Counted from the first letter of the stretch, positions 29,324-39,871 are shown. The stretch: 64,000 bases of DNA from Hyphomicrobiales bacterium (GCA_900466745.1 UBNE01000034.1:194-64193); one strand, 5' to 3'. Numbers and translations are program-made. The notes: generated from the sequence alone by a model not told the origin.

Positions 29324-30514
29324 TCAGCCCGCCAGGACGGCCTTGCCGCTGCGCGCCTGGACCACCGCCAGGGCGGCCTCCACCGCATTGGCGGCGGGGC
29401 TCGGGCCGGCCGAGCGCATGATCGCCTCGAGCTCGGCGAAGCCGTCGCTCTGGGCCTGGCGCTCGGCTCCCTCGGGCAGCAGCGCCAGAAGGTGGCGGCT
29501 CAGCGCATCCGGCGTCGCCTCGTCCTGGATGAATTCCGGCACGATGTTACGGCCGAGGATCAGGTTGGGCAGGATCACGCTCGGCAGCTTGACCAGCCGG
29601 CGGGCGATGGCGATCTCCCAGGCCGCGGCGCGATAGGCCGCGACGGTCGGGATCTCGGCCAGAGCGAGCTCCAGGGTGACGGTGCCCGAGGTCGCGAGGG
29701 CGGCTCGCGCGTTGCGGAAGGCCGCGAGCTTGGCCGCTTCGCCGGTGACGATCTCGGGTGCGACCGGCCATCCGGCGATCATCTCGGCGATCATCGGCTG
29801 CAGGCGGGCGACGGCCGGCAGGACGAAGCGCGCGCCGGGGGCGGAGGCCGCGATCCGGGCGACCGCCTCGCCGAAGACCGGCAGGATGTGCCTGATCTCG
29901 GCCCGCCGGCTGCCGGGCAGGACGAGCACGAGCGGGCGTGCCTGATCGTCGCGCGACGTCCGCTCGATCGCGTTGCCGGGCCGGAACTCGGCGAGCCGCT
30001 CCATCAGCGGATGGCCGACATAGACCGTCTCCGGGCCGCGCAGCCGGGCGAGCGCCGCCGGCTCGAAGGGCAGCAAAGCGAGGATGCGGTCGATATGCGG
30101 CGCCATCGCCGGGGCGCGGCCGGAACGCCAGGCCCAGACGCTGGGGCAGACCCAGTGCACGATCGGGATCTCTGGCGCCCGCGCCCGCACCTTCCGGGCG
30201 ACGCGCAGGCAGAAATCCGGGCTGTCGATGGTGAGCAGCAGGTCGGGCCGGAAGGCGACGACGCCTCGCGCCGCATCCTCCATGCGGCGCAGCAGCAGCG
30301 GCAGGCGGGCGATCACCGGCGCGAAACCCATGACGGCGATGTCGGCTTGCGGGAAGAACGGCTTCAGCCCCGCTTCCGGCAGGCCATGGTCGCCGACGCC
30401 GCGCAATTCGATCTCGCGCGCGCCGAGGCGCTGGCGCAGGGCGGCGAGGAAACGCAGGGCCAGCGCATCGCCGGAGGCCTCCCCGGCGATCATGGCCAGG
30501 CGAAACGGACGCAT
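29324..30514 (-). CDS. lpxB: Lipid-A-disaccharide synthase LpxB
   Basis: GT19 glycosyltransferase joining UDP-diacylglucosamine and lipid X into the lipid A disaccharide; peripheral to the inner membrane, 396 residues. N-terminal AMIAGEASGDALALRFL is the signature. Further conserved blocks are IDSPDFCLRVARKVRA, PIVHWVCPSVWAWRSGRA and TVYVGHPLMERLA, with LATSGTVTLELAL near the C-terminus. Its ATG overlaps the lpxI stop by one base, so translation is coupled. It ends the minus-strand lpx operon, and the 129-base gap to the gltA terminator is empty. Confidence 0.96.
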   Translation of the reverse strand: MRPFRLAMIAGEASGDALALRFLAALRQRLGAREIELRGVGDHGLPEAGLKPFFPQADIAVMGFAPVIARLPLLLRRMEDAARGVVAFRPDLLLTIDSPDFCLRVARKVRARAPEIPIVHWVCPSVWAWRSGRAPAMAPHIDRILALLPFEPAALARLRGPETVYVGHPLMERLAEFRPGNAIERTSRDDQARPLVLVLPGSRRAEIRHILPVFGEAVARIAASAPGARFVLPAVARLQPMIAEMIAGWPVAPEIVTGEAAKLAAFRNARAALATSGTVTLELALAEIPTVAAYRAAAWEIAIARRLVKLPSVILPNLILGRNIVPEFIQDEATPDALSRHLLALLPEGAERQAQSDGFAELEAIMRSAGPSPAANAVEAALAVVQARSGKAVLAG

Positions 30515-31368
30515 CAGGCAACCCCTTCGACGAACAGGCCGAGCTCGTCAGCGAGGCGGCCGAGGCCGGCGCGATCGCCGACCAGCACCTGCCCGGCCCT
30601 GAGCGCGATGCCGGAGAGCCCGGCGCGGGCGATGTTGTGCAGCGTCTGGGGGCCGATCGCCGGCATGTCGACGCGCAGATCCTGGCCGGTCTTGGGGGCC
30701 TTGACCAGCACTCCGTCCCGCTTGTCCAGCCTGAGCCTCCGGCGCGCCACCAGCTCGGCCACGCGCGCGATCATCTCGTCGGTTCCCTCCGCCGCCTCGA
30801 CCGCGACGACGCGGTGATCGGCGAGGATCGCGGCCTGCCCGATATCGAAGGGCGACAGCGCGTCGAGCAGGGAGAAGCCACGCAGGAACAGCTCGCGCTG
30901 GACCTCGTTGGCGCGCAGCGAACCGAGCGGCCCGAGCGGAGCCGCCAGCTCCGGCGCGATCTCGGCCGGGCCGTGGACGCGGAAGCCGTAATCCTCGAAG
31001 AAGCGCACCACCCTCCTGAGCAGGTGGTCGTCGCCGCCGCGAAAGGCGCGGGCGAAGTAAGGCAGGTATTTCAGCGTCGCCAGCTCGGGCCGCAGCGCGC
31101 CGAAGCTCGGTCGCGGCAGGCCGCCCAGCATCACGATGTCGCCGATGCGGCGGCGGCGCAATTCGTCGAGCAGGCTGCCGAGCTGGCCGAGGCGCATCAT
31201 CCTGACTTCCGCGCCCGGAAAGGCCTGCGGATCGGCGACGCCGTCGAGCGCCGCGACGAAGACGCTCTCGCCGCGGGCGACGAGGATCCGCGTCAGGTCA
31301 ATCGGAAAATCGCCGCCGCCCGCCAGAAGCGCGACGGAAGCTCCGGCGGGACCGGCCGGGCGCGTCAC
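30514..31368 (-). CDS. lpxI: UDP-2,3-diacylglucosamine pyrophosphatase LpxI
   Basis: Hydrolyses UDP-2,3-diacylglucosamine to lipid X in lipid A synthesis. It is the alphaproteobacterial alternative to LpxH and is structurally unrelated to it; 284 residues, formerly DUF1009. The N-terminal ALLAGGGDFPIDL and the C-terminal DMPAIGPQTLHNIARAGLSGIALRAG are hallmarks of the family. The start overlaps the lpxA stop by four bases and the stop touches the lpxB start, giving an lpxA-lpxI-lpxB translational chain. No lpxH is visible in the window. Confidence 0.94.
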   Translation of the reverse strand: MTRPAGPAGASVALLAGGGDFPIDLTRILVARGESVFVAALDGVADPQAFPGAEVRMMRLGQLGSLLDELRRRRIGDIVMLGGLPRPSFGALRPELATLKYLPYFARAFRGGDDHLLRRVVRFFEDYGFRVHGPAEIAPELAAPLGPLGSLRANEVQRELFLRGFSLLDALSPFDIGQAAILADHRVVAVEAAEGTDEMIARVAELVARRRLRLDKRDGVLVKAPKTGQDLRVDMPAIGPQTLHNIARAGLSGIALRAGQVLVGDRAGLGRLADELGLFVEGVA

Positions 31369-32174
31369 CGCTCCGGTACGGTGACGTCACGCGGCACGCA
31401 CAGCGCCTTGTCGCCGCCTTCCCTGATGAAATCGAGAATCTCGTGAACCAGGGGGTGATCCGCGAACTGGCTCGCCACGTCCTCGACCCGCTCCGAGAGC
31501 GTGCCTTCGTCGGCGAAGAGCAGCCGGTAGGCCCGGCGCAGTTCGTTGATCTGCTCGCGCGTGAAGCCGCGCCGCTTGAGGCCGATCAGGTTCAGCCCGG
31601 CCAGATGGGCGGGGTTGTCGCGGACGGTGCCGAACGGAATGACGTCGCTCATCACCCCGGCCCCGCCGCCGATGAAGGCGTGGTCGCCGACGCGGACGAA
31701 TTGCTGGATGCCGCAGCCGCCGCTCAGGATGGCGAAGTTGCCGATGGTGACATGCCCGGCGCACATCACGTTGTTGGAGAAGATGATGTTGTTACCGAGC
31801 CGGCAGTCATGGCCGACATGGGAATTGGCCAGGAAGAAGCAGCGGTCGCCGACCACGGTTTCCATGCCGCCGCCCTCGGTGCCGGGATTCATGGTGACGC
31901 CCTCGCGGATCTGGCAGTCGGCGCCGATCGTCAGGGTCGAGGGCTCGCCGCGATATTTCACGTCCTGCGGCGGATGGCCGATCGAGGCGAAGGGGTAGAT
32001 CCGCGTGCGCGGGCCGATCGTGGTCCGGCCGGCGAGCACGACATGGCTGACCAGCTCGACCCCCTCTCCGAGCACCGCATCCGGGCCGACCGTGCAGAAG
32101 GGGCCGATGATCACCCCGTCCCCGAGCTGCGCCCTGGGGTCGACGATCGACATGGGATGAATGCTGGTGCTCAT
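31365..32174 (-). CDS. lpxA: UDP-N-acetylglucosamine acyltransferase LpxA
   Basis: Adds a 3-hydroxyacyl chain from ACP to UDP-GlcNAc, the first lipid A step; 269 residues. The N-terminal two thirds are hexapeptide repeats forming a left-handed beta helix (from IHPMSIVDPRAQLGDGVIIGP). The block FFLANSHVGHDCRLGNNIIFSNN carries the catalytic histidine region. The C-terminus is helical (REQINELRRAYRLLF). It follows fabZ by 36 bases in the same operon; the shared hydroxyacyl-ACP pool makes that order sensible. Confidence 0.97.
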   Translation of the reverse strand: MSTSIHPMSIVDPRAQLGDGVIIGPFCTVGPDAVLGEGVELVSHVVLAGRTTIGPRTRIYPFASIGHPPQDVKYRGEPSTLTIGADCQIREGVTMNPGTEGGGMETVVGDRCFFLANSHVGHDCRLGNNIIFSNNVMCAGHVTIGNFAILSGGCGIQQFVRVGDHAFIGGGAGVMSDVIPFGTVRDNPAHLAGLNLIGLKRRGFTREQINELRRAYRLLFADEGTLSERVEDVASQFADHPLVHEILDFIREGGDKALCVPRDVTVPER

Positions 32175-32210
32175 CGAAAGCTCATTGACCTTGCTGGCGC
32201 CGCCGACCGC

Positions 32211-32669
32211 TCAGGCCACCATGGCCGAGATCTCGGCCTCGGCGACGAGGACGCCGTCGACCTTGGCCTCGCCGCGGTAGAACCAGATGTTGCGCCGGCG
32301 GGCGAGCTTGGTGAGATGGAAGCGGATCTGGTCGCCCGGAACGACCGGCTTGCGGAACTTGGCCTTGTCGATGGTGGTGAAGAGCACCGAATTGACCTGC
32401 TGCTCGCCCACGGCGCGCGCATTCACCACCAGCACGCCGGCCGTCTGGGCCATGCCCTCGATCATCAGCACGCCCGGAAAGACCGGCCGCTCCGGAAAAT
32501 GGCCGGTGAATTGCGGCTCGTTGACGGTGACGTTCTTGATGCCGACGCCGCTCTCGTCGCCGTTGATCTCGACGACGCGGTCGACCAGCAGGAACGGGTA
32601 GCGATGCGGAATCGACGTCATGATCTTCTGGATATCGATCACATCCAGCGTCGTCTTCGTTTCGCTCAT
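32211..32669 (-). CDS. fabZ: 3-hydroxyacyl-ACP dehydratase FabZ
   Basis: Dehydrates 3-hydroxyacyl-ACP during fatty acid elongation and competes with LpxA and LpxD for the same substrate; 152 residues, hot-dog fold. The catalytic pair is H57 ([12 protein letters not shown]) and E71 (MIEGMAQ), with [12 protein letters not shown] at 21-32. The ATG at 32669 begins at the natural N-terminus; a longer upstream frame is composition noise. It lies between lpxD (195-base gap) and lpxA. The gap contains no gene. Confidence 0.96.
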   Translation of the reverse strand: MSETKTTLDVIDIQKIMTSIPHRYPFLLVDRVVEINGDESGVGIKNVTVNEPQFTGHFPERPVFPGVLMIEGMAQTAGVLVVNARAVGEQQVNSVLFTTIDKAKFRKPVVPGDQIRFHLTKLARRRNIWFYRGEAKVDGVLVAEAEISAMVA

Positions 32670-32863
32670 CGCCCCGGTTCTCCACAACTGCGGCGCGCTG
32701 TCCCTGCCCTCGCGCCGTTTGAGCCATCGCCCTGCCGCGCCTGGTCTGCGGCGCTGGCGGGCCTCTCGGATTTCACGCCCCTTTGCCGGAAAGGAGCCGG
32801 GTTCGGCAACAGGATTCTCCGCCCGCCCCGCGGGAAGCGCGAAGGCGAGCCCTTTCCGCCGCG

Positions 32864-33925
32864 TCAGTCCCGAATATCGTCTCCCTTGCGGCCGCGCCGC
32901 GCCACCGCCGCCTTCAGCCAGGCGCTCTCGCGCGCCCAGCTCAAGGCCGGCTGGGCCGGATAGCCGCCGAAACGGGCGCCGCGCGGAATATCGCCGGCGA
33001 CGCCGCTCTGGGCCGCGACCTGGGCCCCGGCGCCGACCGTCAGATGACCGGCGAGGCCGACCTGGCCGCCGAGGACGACGAAGTCCTCCAGCGTCGAGGA
33101 GCCGGCGAGCCCGACCTGGGCGCAGATCACGCAATGGCGGCCGATGACGCAGTTATGGCCGATCTGGACGAGGTTATCGATCTTGGTGCCCTCGCCGATC
33201 ACCGTGTCGCGGCTGGCGCCGCGGTCGATCGTGCTGTTGGCGCCGATCTCGACATCGTCCTGGACGATGACACGGCCGATCTGCGGCACCTTCATATGGC
33301 CCTTCGGGCTCATGGCGAAGCCGAACCCGTCCTGCCCGATGCGGGCGCCCGGATGGACGATCACCCGGTTGCCGATCAGCGCGGCCTGGATCGTGCTGCC
33401 GGCGCCGATCGAGCAGTTGCGCCCGATGCGGACCTGCGGGCCGATGACGGCGTGAGACGCAACGACGGTGCCCGCCCCGATCTCCGCGCCCGGCCCGATC
33501 ACGGCGCCCGGATCGACGGTGACGCCGGCCTCGAGCACCGCCGCGGGATGGACGATGGCGCCGGGCGCGACGCCCTGCGAGGCGAAGACCGATTCAGGCC
33601 GCAGCGCGCTCGGAAAGAAGCGCGAGAGGACCCGGGCGAAAGCATGGTAGGGCGCCGGCGAAACCAGCGCGACCGTGCCGGCCGGCACACGGTCGGCAAA
33701 GCGCGGCGAAACCAGGCAGAGCCCTGCCCTGGTGCCGGCGAGCGCCGCGACGTATTTCGGGTTGTCCATATAGGCCAGATCGGCCGGCCCGGCCGTCTCC
33801 AGCGCGGCCGCGCCCTCGACCCGGCGCGCCGCATTGGCGCCCTCGGGCAAGGAGGCGCCCGAAATGCCCGCAACCTCGCCGAAATCCAGCGAGGTTGCGA
33901 ACGGAAAGAAAACAGGATCTGCCAT
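32864..33925 (-). CDS. lpxD: UDP-3-O-(3-hydroxyacyl)glucosamine N-acyltransferase LpxD
   Basis: Third acylation step of lipid A synthesis; 353 residues. A uridine-binding N-terminal domain (about 1-110, with [11 protein letters not shown]) precedes a hexapeptide-repeat beta helix. The helix contains [16 protein letters not shown], the region of the catalytic histidine. A short helical tail ends in basic residues. The ATG at 33925 is chosen because the longer frame runs back into bamA. A UUCG hairpin lies between bamA and this start. Confidence 0.96.
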   Translation of the reverse strand: MADPVFFPFATSLDFGEVAGISGASLPEGANAARRVEGAAALETAGPADLAYMDNPKYVAALAGTRAGLCLVSPRFADRVPAGTVALVSPAPYHAFARVLSRFFPSALRPESVFASQGVAPGAIVHPAAVLEAGVTVDPGAVIGPGAEIGAGTVVASHAVIGPQVRIGRNCSIGAGSTIQAALIGNRVIVHPGARIGQDGFGFAMSPKGHMKVPQIGRVIVQDDVEIGANSTIDRGASRDTVIGEGTKIDNLVQIGHNCVIGRHCVICAQVGLAGSSTLEDFVVLGGQVGLAGHLTVGAGAQVAAQSGVAGDIPRGARFGGYPAQPALSWARESAWLKAAVARRGRKGDDIRD

Positions 33926-33938
33926 CGGGATGTCCGAA

Positions 33939-33956
33939 GCGGGGCCGAAGCCCCGC
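33939..33956 (-). promoter_or_regulatory. UUCG tetraloop hairpin between bamA and lpxD
   Basis: On the minus strand GCGGGGC-TTCG-GCCCCGC is a seven-pair stem with the very stable UUCG loop, 13 bases upstream of the lpxD ATG and just after the bamA stop. No T-run follows, so it is more likely an mRNA-stabilising or translation-tuning hairpin than a terminator. Confidence 0.55.
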
Positions 33957-33959
33957 CCG

Positions 33960-36473
33960 TCAGAAGCGCGTGCCGCCCGAGAAGCGGAAGGCCTGGGTGC
34001 GGTCACCGCCGTACTTGCCGGAGATGCCGTTCACCGTGCCCCACTGGCCGTCATCCTTGGTCAGCGCATAGGCGTAGTCGAAGCGGATCGGACCCAGCGG
34101 AGACTGCCACAGGATCGAGGCGCCGATCGACGAGCGCAGCACATTCTTGTCGCGCACGCAGGCGATGTTGCTCTGGCCGAACGGCCCGCCGGTCGTCACG
34201 ACGTTGAACGCCCGCGCTTCCGACCCTGCCGGGCAGCCGCCCAGCGCGGTCTTCGTGCCGCCATCGTAATTGAACAGCGTGCCGGCATCCGCGAAGATCG
34301 CGCCGCGCAGGCCGATATCGCGCGGCAGGCCCCAGATCGGGAACTGGACCTCGAGGGTGCCGCCGAAATAGGTCGTGCCGCCGAGCGCGTTGGCGGTCGG
34401 ATCGTTCAGCACGTCGCGCGGGCCGATGCCGGACGGCGCGAAGCCGCGAACGAGGGTCGGGCCAAGGAAGTAGTGGTCGGCCATGCGCAGATTGCCGCTG
34501 GTCGCCTGGACGTGACCGCCCTGGACGCGGATGAAGCCGACGACGTCGTCGAAGATCTCGCGATAGTAGCGCGCATCGGCCGCGATGCGCAGGAACTTCG
34601 AATCGCCGCCGACGCCGGCGAACTCCGGCTTCAGCTCCGCGATGAAGCCGTTGCGCGGGTTCTGCGTGCTGTCGAGCGAGTTGTAGTTGAAGTTCAGGCC
34701 GACGAGCGAGGTCAGGGTCGAGCCCTGCGCTTCCTTGACCGCGACGCTGGCTTCGCCGTTGGTGACGCAGTTGTAATAGGAATCCGAGCTGATCGCGCCC
34801 GCCGTTCCGGGGGTGATGCCCGGGATCGGATAGGTACAGTCGTTATAGGGCCGGTTATAGTCGTTCGGGATCTTGATGTCGGTCACATAGAGCGAGTAGC
34901 GCGGCGTGACCGAGAACTCTTCCGTGATCGGGAAGGTGAAGCGAACCTGACCGCCGGTCACGCGGCTCTCGAAGCGGCCGATGTGATAGTTGTCGTTGTA
35001 CTTCGAGAACAGGTCGAAGCCCGCCGCCACCCGGTAGCCGAGGAAATACGGCTCGGTGAAGGAGAAATCGATGCCCTGCGTGCGCTGGCCGAGCGTGCCG
35101 GCGATGCGGACGAACTGACCGCGGCCGAGGAAGTTCGATTCCGACAGCGAGACCTCGCCGATCATGCCGTCCGAGGTCGAGTAGCCGCCGGCGATCGAGA
35201 AGGAGCCGGTCGCCTTGTCCTCGACGTCGATGTTGACGACGACGCGGTCCGGCGCCGAGCCGGGCTCGTTGGTGATGCGGACCTTGTTGAAGAAGCCGAG
35301 ATTGTTCAGGCGGCGCTCAGCCCGGTCGATCATCACCTTGTTGTAGGCGTCGCCCTCGCCGAGATCGAGCTCGCGGCGGATGACGTAGTCGCGGGTGCGG
35401 GTGTTGCCGCGCACATTGATGCGCTCGACATAGACGCGCGGGCCCTCGTCGACGACATAGGTGATGCCGATCAGGTGGCCAGCCGCGTCGCGGTCGCCGC
35501 GCGGGCGGACCTGCGCGAAGGCATGGCCCTCGCGGTTGATTTCGGTGGTCAGGGCGACGAGCGACTTCTCGACCGCCTCGGCGTTGTAGGTGTCGCCCGT
35601 CGAAGTCGCCAGATAGCGCTGCAGGCGCGCCGCATCGACGCCCGGCACCGAGGAGTCGACGCTGACATTGCCGACCTTGTATTGCGGGCCTTCCTCGACC
35701 TGGATGTCGATCACCCAGCCGCCGGCCGCCTCGTCGAAGCGGGCGCTGCTGTTGACGATCTGGAAGTCGGCATAGCCGTTCTTCAGATAGAAGCGGCGGA
35801 TCAGCTCGAGGTCGGAATTGATCCGGTCCGGATCGTAGACGTCGGAGGTCTTGATCCAGCTCAGGAAGTTCGACTCGGTCGAGGTCATCAGCCCGCGCAG
35901 GCGCCCCGCCGAATAGGCGTGGTTGCCGGCGAAGTTGATCGACTTGATGCCGGTCTTGCCGCTCTCGTTGATGGTGAAGACCACGTCCTGGCGGCCGTTC
36001 GGTAGCGGCGCGATGCGGCCGCTGACCGATGACAGCCCGTAGCCCGCCCGGCGATAGGCCTCGCGCAGGCGCTCGACGTCCGAATTGATGAGGTCCTGGC
36101 TGAGCGGACCGCCCGCCCTGGACTGCACCAGCGGCGAAAGCTGGTCGCTCTTCAGGCGACGATTGCCCTCGAAGGCGACGCGGTTGATCGTACCGTTCTG
36201 CTCCTTGACGGAGATCACGGTCTGCGCGCCGCGGCGGCTGACCTGAACGCTGCTGAACAGCCCGGTCGCCAGCAGGCCCTCGCGAATTTCCTGCGGATTC
36301 TCACGGCCCACGGCGTAGGAGCGGATCGTCTCGGCATCGACGCGCCGGTTACCGTGGACAACCACGGCCTGCGCGAACGCAACGCCACCACTCACGGCCA
36401 GGATCAGAGCCGAAAGTCCGATCGATCGAGAGAGCCGCGCCTTGGTCGTCCGGCTCTTTAGGGTCGACGTCAT
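33960..36473 (-). CDS. bamA: Outer membrane protein assembly factor BamA
   Basis: Essential outer-membrane insertase for beta-barrel proteins; 837 residues. The signal peptide covers about 1-33 ([20 protein letters not shown]). Five POTRA domains follow (about 35-430), starting [17 protein letters not shown]. Then comes a C-terminal 16-strand barrel with a predicted surface loop containing several cysteines ([16 protein letters not shown]). The last residue is phenylalanine (SGGTRF), the usual barrel-recognition end. The ATG at 36473 opens with the signal peptide; an upstream in-frame start would put 29 residues before it. It precedes lpxD by 34 bases. Confidence 0.97.
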   Translation of the reverse strand: MTSTLKSRTTKARLSRSIGLSALILAVSGGVAFAQAVVVHGNRRVDAETIRSYAVGRENPQEIREGLLATGLFSSVQVSRRGAQTVISVKEQNGTINRVAFEGNRRLKSDQLSPLVQSRAGGPLSQDLINSDVERLREAYRRAGYGLSSVSGRIAPLPNGRQDVVFTINESGKTGIKSINFAGNHAYSAGRLRGLMTSTESNFLSWIKTSDVYDPDRINSDLELIRRFYLKNGYADFQIVNSSARFDEAAGGWVIDIQVEEGPQYKVGNVSVDSSVPGVDAARLQRYLATSTGDTYNAEAVEKSLVALTTEINREGHAFAQVRPRGDRDAAGHLIGITYVVDEGPRVYVERINVRGNTRTRDYVIRRELDLGEGDAYNKVMIDRAERRLNNLGFFNKVRITNEPGSAPDRVVVNIDVEDKATGSFSIAGGYSTSDGMIGEVSLSESNFLGRGQFVRIAGTLGQRTQGIDFSFTEPYFLGYRVAAGFDLFSKYNDNYHIGRFESRVTGGQVRFTFPITEEFSVTPRYSLYVTDIKIPNDYNRPYNDCTYPIPGITPGTAGAISSDSYYNCVTNGEASVAVKEAQGSTLTSLVGLNFNYNSLDSTQNPRNGFIAELKPEFAGVGGDSKFLRIAADARYYREIFDDVVGFIRVQGGHVQATSGNLRMADHYFLGPTLVRGFAPSGIGPRDVLNDPTANALGGTTYFGGTLEVQFPIWGLPRDIGLRGAIFADAGTLFNYDGGTKTALGGCPAGSEARAFNVVTTGGPFGQSNIACVRDKNVLRSSIGASILWQSPLGPIRFDYAYALTKDDGQWGTVNGISGKYGGDRTQAFRFSGGTRF

Positions 36474-36689
36474 CGGGTCGCCTATTCCATTTCTCTGGTC
36501 ACCACCCCAACAGGGGTCCGCCATCCGGAGGATCGCGGCAGGGCGAGATTTGCAGTGCAATCGCTTCTACAAAGTTTCCCGCGAGGTGCAAACCGGCATC
36601 ATCGTTAATAAAGTATTTTTAAAGGCTTCGTTGCCGGGGCGCCACGCGGGCCGCCGTGATTCCGCCCCAAAGCGGCGCCGCTGCCCCGC
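36474..36689 (-). promoter_or_regulatory. bamA leader and promoter region
   Basis: Within the 216-base rseP-bamA gap is an AT-rich island (36601-36624, ttaataaagtatttttaaa) unusual for this genome. It probably marks an internal promoter for bamA. The spacing of its two TTAA words is 10, not the 7 expected of a CtrA site. No gene is present. Confidence 0.4.
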
Positions 36690-37838
36690 TCAGAGCAGGC
36701 CCTTGACGTGGACGAGGTCGTTCCAGGTCACGAACAGCATCAGCATCAGCACCAGGGCGAGGCCGAGGCGGAAGCCGATCTCCTGGGCGCGCGGGCTGAG
36801 CGGCCGGCCGCGCACCGCCTCGTAGAGATAGAACAGCAGGTGCCCGCCATCGAGCATCGGCACGGGCAGCAGGTTCATCAGCCCGATCGAGACCGAGAGG
36901 ATGGCGGCGAGGTTGATCAGGCCAAGCAGGCCGGCGTTCTGCGCCACCGCCCCGGAGACCTGCGCGATCCGAATCGGGCCGGAGAGCTGGTCGGTCGAGG
37001 CCCGGCCGCGGACCAGCTTGGCGACGTAGTCATAGGTCTGCGCGACGATGAACCAGCTCTCGGTGAAGCCCTGCTTGACGGAATCGGCGAAACCGAAGCG
37101 CTGGGTCGTCCAGTCCTCGGGCTTGGGCGAGGCCTTGACGCCGATCACGCCGATGCGCTGCTTGCCGAGCGGGGAATCCATCTCGACCAGCGCCGGCGTC
37201 ACCGGCAGCGTCACCGTGTCGGCGCCGCGCGCGAGGGTGATGGAGAGGGTCTCGTCGGGCCGGGTCGAGACGATGCGCTGCATGTCGGAGAAGCTGTGGA
37301 TCGGCTGCCCGTCGATGGCGACGACGAGGTCGCCCGGCAGCAGCCCGGCACGCTCGGCGGCGCTGCCGGCGACGACCGCGTCGACGCGCGGCGTCAGCAC
37401 CTGCTTGCCGAAGATGAAGGCCGACCCGGCGAAGATCAGGATCGCGAGCAGGAAATTGGCGATCGGGCCGGCCGCGACGATGGCGGCGCGCTCGCCGATC
37501 GACTGCGCCGGGAAGGAGCGCGCCCGCTCCTGCGGCGACATGCGCTGGACGGCCTCGTCGTCCGGGGCGCTGGCCGCATCGGCGTCGCCGGAGAACTTGA
37601 CGTAGCCGCCGAGCGGGATCAGCGCGAAGCGCCAGCGTGTGCCGTGCCTGTCGTAAAAGCCGAAGAGCTCGCGGCCGAAGCCGATGGAAAAGGTCTTCAC
37701 GTCGACGCCGCACCAGCGGCCGACCAGGAAATGGCCGAGCTCGTGGACGAAGACGACCAAGGTCAGCACGAACAGGAAAGGCACCAGATATCCGAGCAGG
37801 AAATGTCCCGCGCCGCCGATCGACCCCAAGATTTCCAT
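36690..37838 (-). CDS. rseP: RIP zinc metalloprotease RseP (site-2 protease)
   Basis: Inner-membrane M50 metalloprotease that cleaves anti-sigma factor helices in envelope stress responses and clears leftover signal peptides; 382 residues. The zinc site HELGH is at 32-36 in the first helix. A PDZ domain (about 120-210, with GSAAERAGLLPGDLVVAIDG) follows, and the third ligand region is LLPVPMLDGGHLLFY. A well-placed ribosome site (gcaggagag) precedes the ATG at 37838. It is 22 bases after dxr and co-transcribed with it. Confidence 0.96.
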   Translation of the reverse strand: MEILGSIGGAGHFLLGYLVPFLFVLTLVVFVHELGHFLVGRWCGVDVKTFSIGFGRELFGFYDRHGTRWRFALIPLGGYVKFSGDADAASAPDDEAVQRMSPQERARSFPAQSIGERAAIVAAGPIANFLLAILIFAGSAFIFGKQVLTPRVDAVVAGSAAERAGLLPGDLVVAIDGQPIHSFSDMQRIVSTRPDETLSITLARGADTVTLPVTPALVEMDSPLGKQRIGVIGVKASPKPEDWTTQRFGFADSVKQGFTESWFIVAQTYDYVAKLVRGRASTDQLSGPIRIAQVSGAVAQNAGLLGLINLAAILSVSIGLMNLLPVPMLDGGHLLFYLYEAVRGRPLSPRAQEIGFRLGLALVLMLMLFVTWNDLVHVKGLL

Positions 37839-37860
37839 CGAACTCTCCTGCTCCTCCCCG

Positions 37861-39042
37861 TTAGGTGACAGTGAACCGGGCTTGCGACAAGAGCGAGGCG
37901 GCCCGTCGCCGCGCGTCATGGTCAATGGCGAGCGCCTCGGCCACGTCGCGCGGGGCGCCGAAGCCGCCGCAATCCTGGGCGCAGACCCCCGCGACGAGCG
38001 CGGCGATGCCCGGGAAACGGATCCGCCCCGCCAGGAAGGCCGCGACCGCCACCTCGTTCGCGGCATTGAGGATGGCGGGCTTCGCGCCGCCCTCCGCCAG
38101 GGCCGCCAAGGCGAGGCCGAGCGCCGGGAAACGCTCCAGATCCGGCCGCTCGAAGCTCAGCGGCGCGCCCGCGGCGAGGTCGAGGAAGCGGGCCGGCGGC
38201 GCGTCGAGGCGGCCGTCGATGCCGAGGCAATGCGCCGCCGCGACCCGCATGTCGGGCACCGCCATGCCGGCGCTGACCGAGCCGTCCCGGAAGGTGACGA
38301 GCCCGTGCACGACCTGCTGCGGATGCACCAGAACATCGAGCTGCTCCGCCCGCAGGCCGAAAAGGAAGCGGGCCTCGATCACCTCGAGCCCCTTGTTCAT
38401 CAGGCTAGCGGAATCGACGGTGATCTTGGCGCCCATGGCGTAGTTCGGGTGCTTCAGCGCCTGTTCGGGCCGCGCCCGGGCGATCTCTTCCGCGCTCCAG
38501 CTTCGGAACGGCCCGCCGGAGGCGGTCAGCGTCATGCTGCGGATCGAATCGAGCGGCTCCGCGCCGAGCACCTGGAACAGGGCATTGTGCTCGGAATCGA
38601 GCGGCAGCATCCGCGCGCCGACGGCGGCGGCGCGCGCCATCACCGCCTCGCCGGCGCAGACGAGGCTTTCCTTGTTGGCGAGCGCGATGACCCGGCCGGG
38701 CATGAGCGCGGCAAAGGTCGCCTCCAGCCCCGCCGCGCCCGCGATCGCGCTGACGACGATGTCCGCCGGGCGGGCGACCGCCTCGAGCACGGCCATGCGC
38801 CCTGCTCCGCTCGCGATCCCGGTGCCGGCCAGCGCCTGCTTCAGCGCCCCGCCGGCGGCCTCGTCGGCCAATGCGGCGAAGCGCGCCCCGGTCTCGATCG
38901 CGACATGGGCGAGCGCTTCGGCGTCGCGCCCGGCCACCACCGTGCCGATGGCCAATCGCTGCGGGTTCTCGGCGACGACGTCGCGCACCGAGCGTCCAAC
39001 GGAGCCGGTCGCTCCCAGAAGCGTGACGGTGCGAAGCGACAT
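37861..39042 (-). CDS. dxr: 1-deoxy-D-xylulose 5-phosphate reductoisomerase Dxr
   Basis: NADPH-dependent enzyme of the MEP isoprenoid pathway, making methylerythritol phosphate; 393 residues. The Rossmann motif LLGATGSVGRS is at 8-18. ALANKESLVCAGE and the metal-binding region PLDSEHNALFQ are in the catalytic domain. HPNYAMGAKITVDSASLMNKGLEVIEA is the longest conserved block. The ATG at 39042 lies 4 bases after the cdsA stop. It feeds isoprenoids to UppS, two genes upstream. Confidence 0.97.
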   Translation of the reverse strand: MSLRTVTLLGATGSVGRSVRDVVAENPQRLAIGTVVAGRDAEALAHVAIETGARFAALADEAAGGALKQALAGTGIASGAGRMAVLEAVARPADIVVSAIAGAAGLEATFAALMPGRVIALANKESLVCAGEAVMARAAAVGARMLPLDSEHNALFQVLGAEPLDSIRSMTLTASGGPFRSWSAEEIARARPEQALKHPNYAMGAKITVDSASLMNKGLEVIEARFLFGLRAEQLDVLVHPQQVVHGLVTFRDGSVSAGMAVPDMRVAAAHCLGIDGRLDAPPARFLDLAAGAPLSFERPDLERFPALGLALAALAEGGAKPAILNAANEVAVAAFLAGRIRFPGIAALVAGVCAQDCGGFGAPRDVAEALAIDHDARRRAASLLSQARFTVT

Positions 39043-39046
39043 CGGT

Positions 39047-39871
39047 TCAGAAATCGGCCTGGAAGGCGAAGAGGACAAGCCCGGCCAGCACCAGCACCGC
39101 CCAATAGCCGTCGAGCCTGTCGAGGAAGCCGCCATGGCCGGGAATGAGCCCGCTCGAATCCTTGGTGCCGAAGCGGCGCTTGAGCGCGGATTCGTAGAGA
39201 TCGCCGGCCTGGCTGGCGACCGAGGCGACGAGCGAGGCGGCGAGCACCCGGCCGCTCGCGGCAGGCGCGCCGCCGGCCGCCCAGCTCCAGACCAGCGCGC
39301 CCGCCAGCGTGCCGGCCAGCGTGCCGCCGATGGCGCCGGACCAGGTCTTCTTGGGGCTGACGCGCGGCATCAGCTTCGGCCCGCCGAACCGCCGACCGGA
39401 GAAATAGGCGGCGATGTCGGTCAGCCAGACGACCGCGAAGCTCCACAGGATCAGGGCAAGCCCGACCGCGGGCCGGTCGCGCAGGGCCGGCGTGATCATG
39501 GCGAAGGCGAGCGCGTAGGCGACACCGCAGAGCTCGAGCGGCAGCCGCGCCCGGACGAAGGGCGCCGCCAGCGCCCCGAGCAGGGCGGCGGCGGCGGTCA
39601 CGCCCGCCACGGCGCCCGCCGAAACCGGCAGCACGGCCAGGACGAGCCCGGCCAGGACGACCCCGGCCCCGGCCGCCACCGCATTGGCGCGGCTGACGAT
39701 GGAAAACCATTCATAGGCGACGAGGCCCGCGACCAGCACCCAGGCCAGCCGGAACGGCCAGCCGCCCCACAGGGTCAGGGCGAGGACGACGGCCGCGAGG
39801 ACGAGCGCCGAGACGACCCGCCGCCTCAGCTCGCTCGAGCCCGGCGCGGACGCGGGGAGAGGCCCATTCAC
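39047..39871 (-). CDS. cdsA: Phosphatidate cytidylyltransferase CdsA
   Basis: Makes CDP-diacylglycerol, the precursor of all membrane phospholipids; 274 residues and about eight membrane helices. The C-terminal signature [20 protein letters not shown], followed by GFLDRLD, fits the CDP-alcohol cytidylyltransferase pattern exactly. The start is GTG at 39871, which overlaps the uppS stop by four bases (GTGA); a longer frame upstream only overlaps uppS and has no helix. It is coupled with uppS and followed by dxr after 4 bases. Confidence 0.94.
   Translation of the reverse strand: MNGPLPASAPGSSELRRRVVSALVLAAVVLALTLWGGWPFRLAWVLVAGLVAYEWFSIVSRANAVAAGAGVVLAGLVLAVLPVSAGAVAGVTAAAALLGALAAPFVRARLPLELCGVAYALAFAMITPALRDRPAVGLALILWSFAVVWLTDIAAYFSGRRFGGPKLMPRVSPKKTWSGAIGGTLAGTLAGALVWSWAAGGAPAASGRVLAASLVASVASQAGDLYESALKRRFGTKDSSGLIPGHGGFLDRLDGYWAVLVLAGLVLFAFQADF

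Noticed and set aside
33834..36005. A 723-codon plus-strand frame antisense to bamA and lpxD
   Set aside because: bamA is unmistakable on the minus strand; the mirror frame has no family character.
36601..36624. CtrA-binding site in the AT-rich island before bamA
   Set aside because: The two TTAA words are 10 bases apart; the consensus needs 7.
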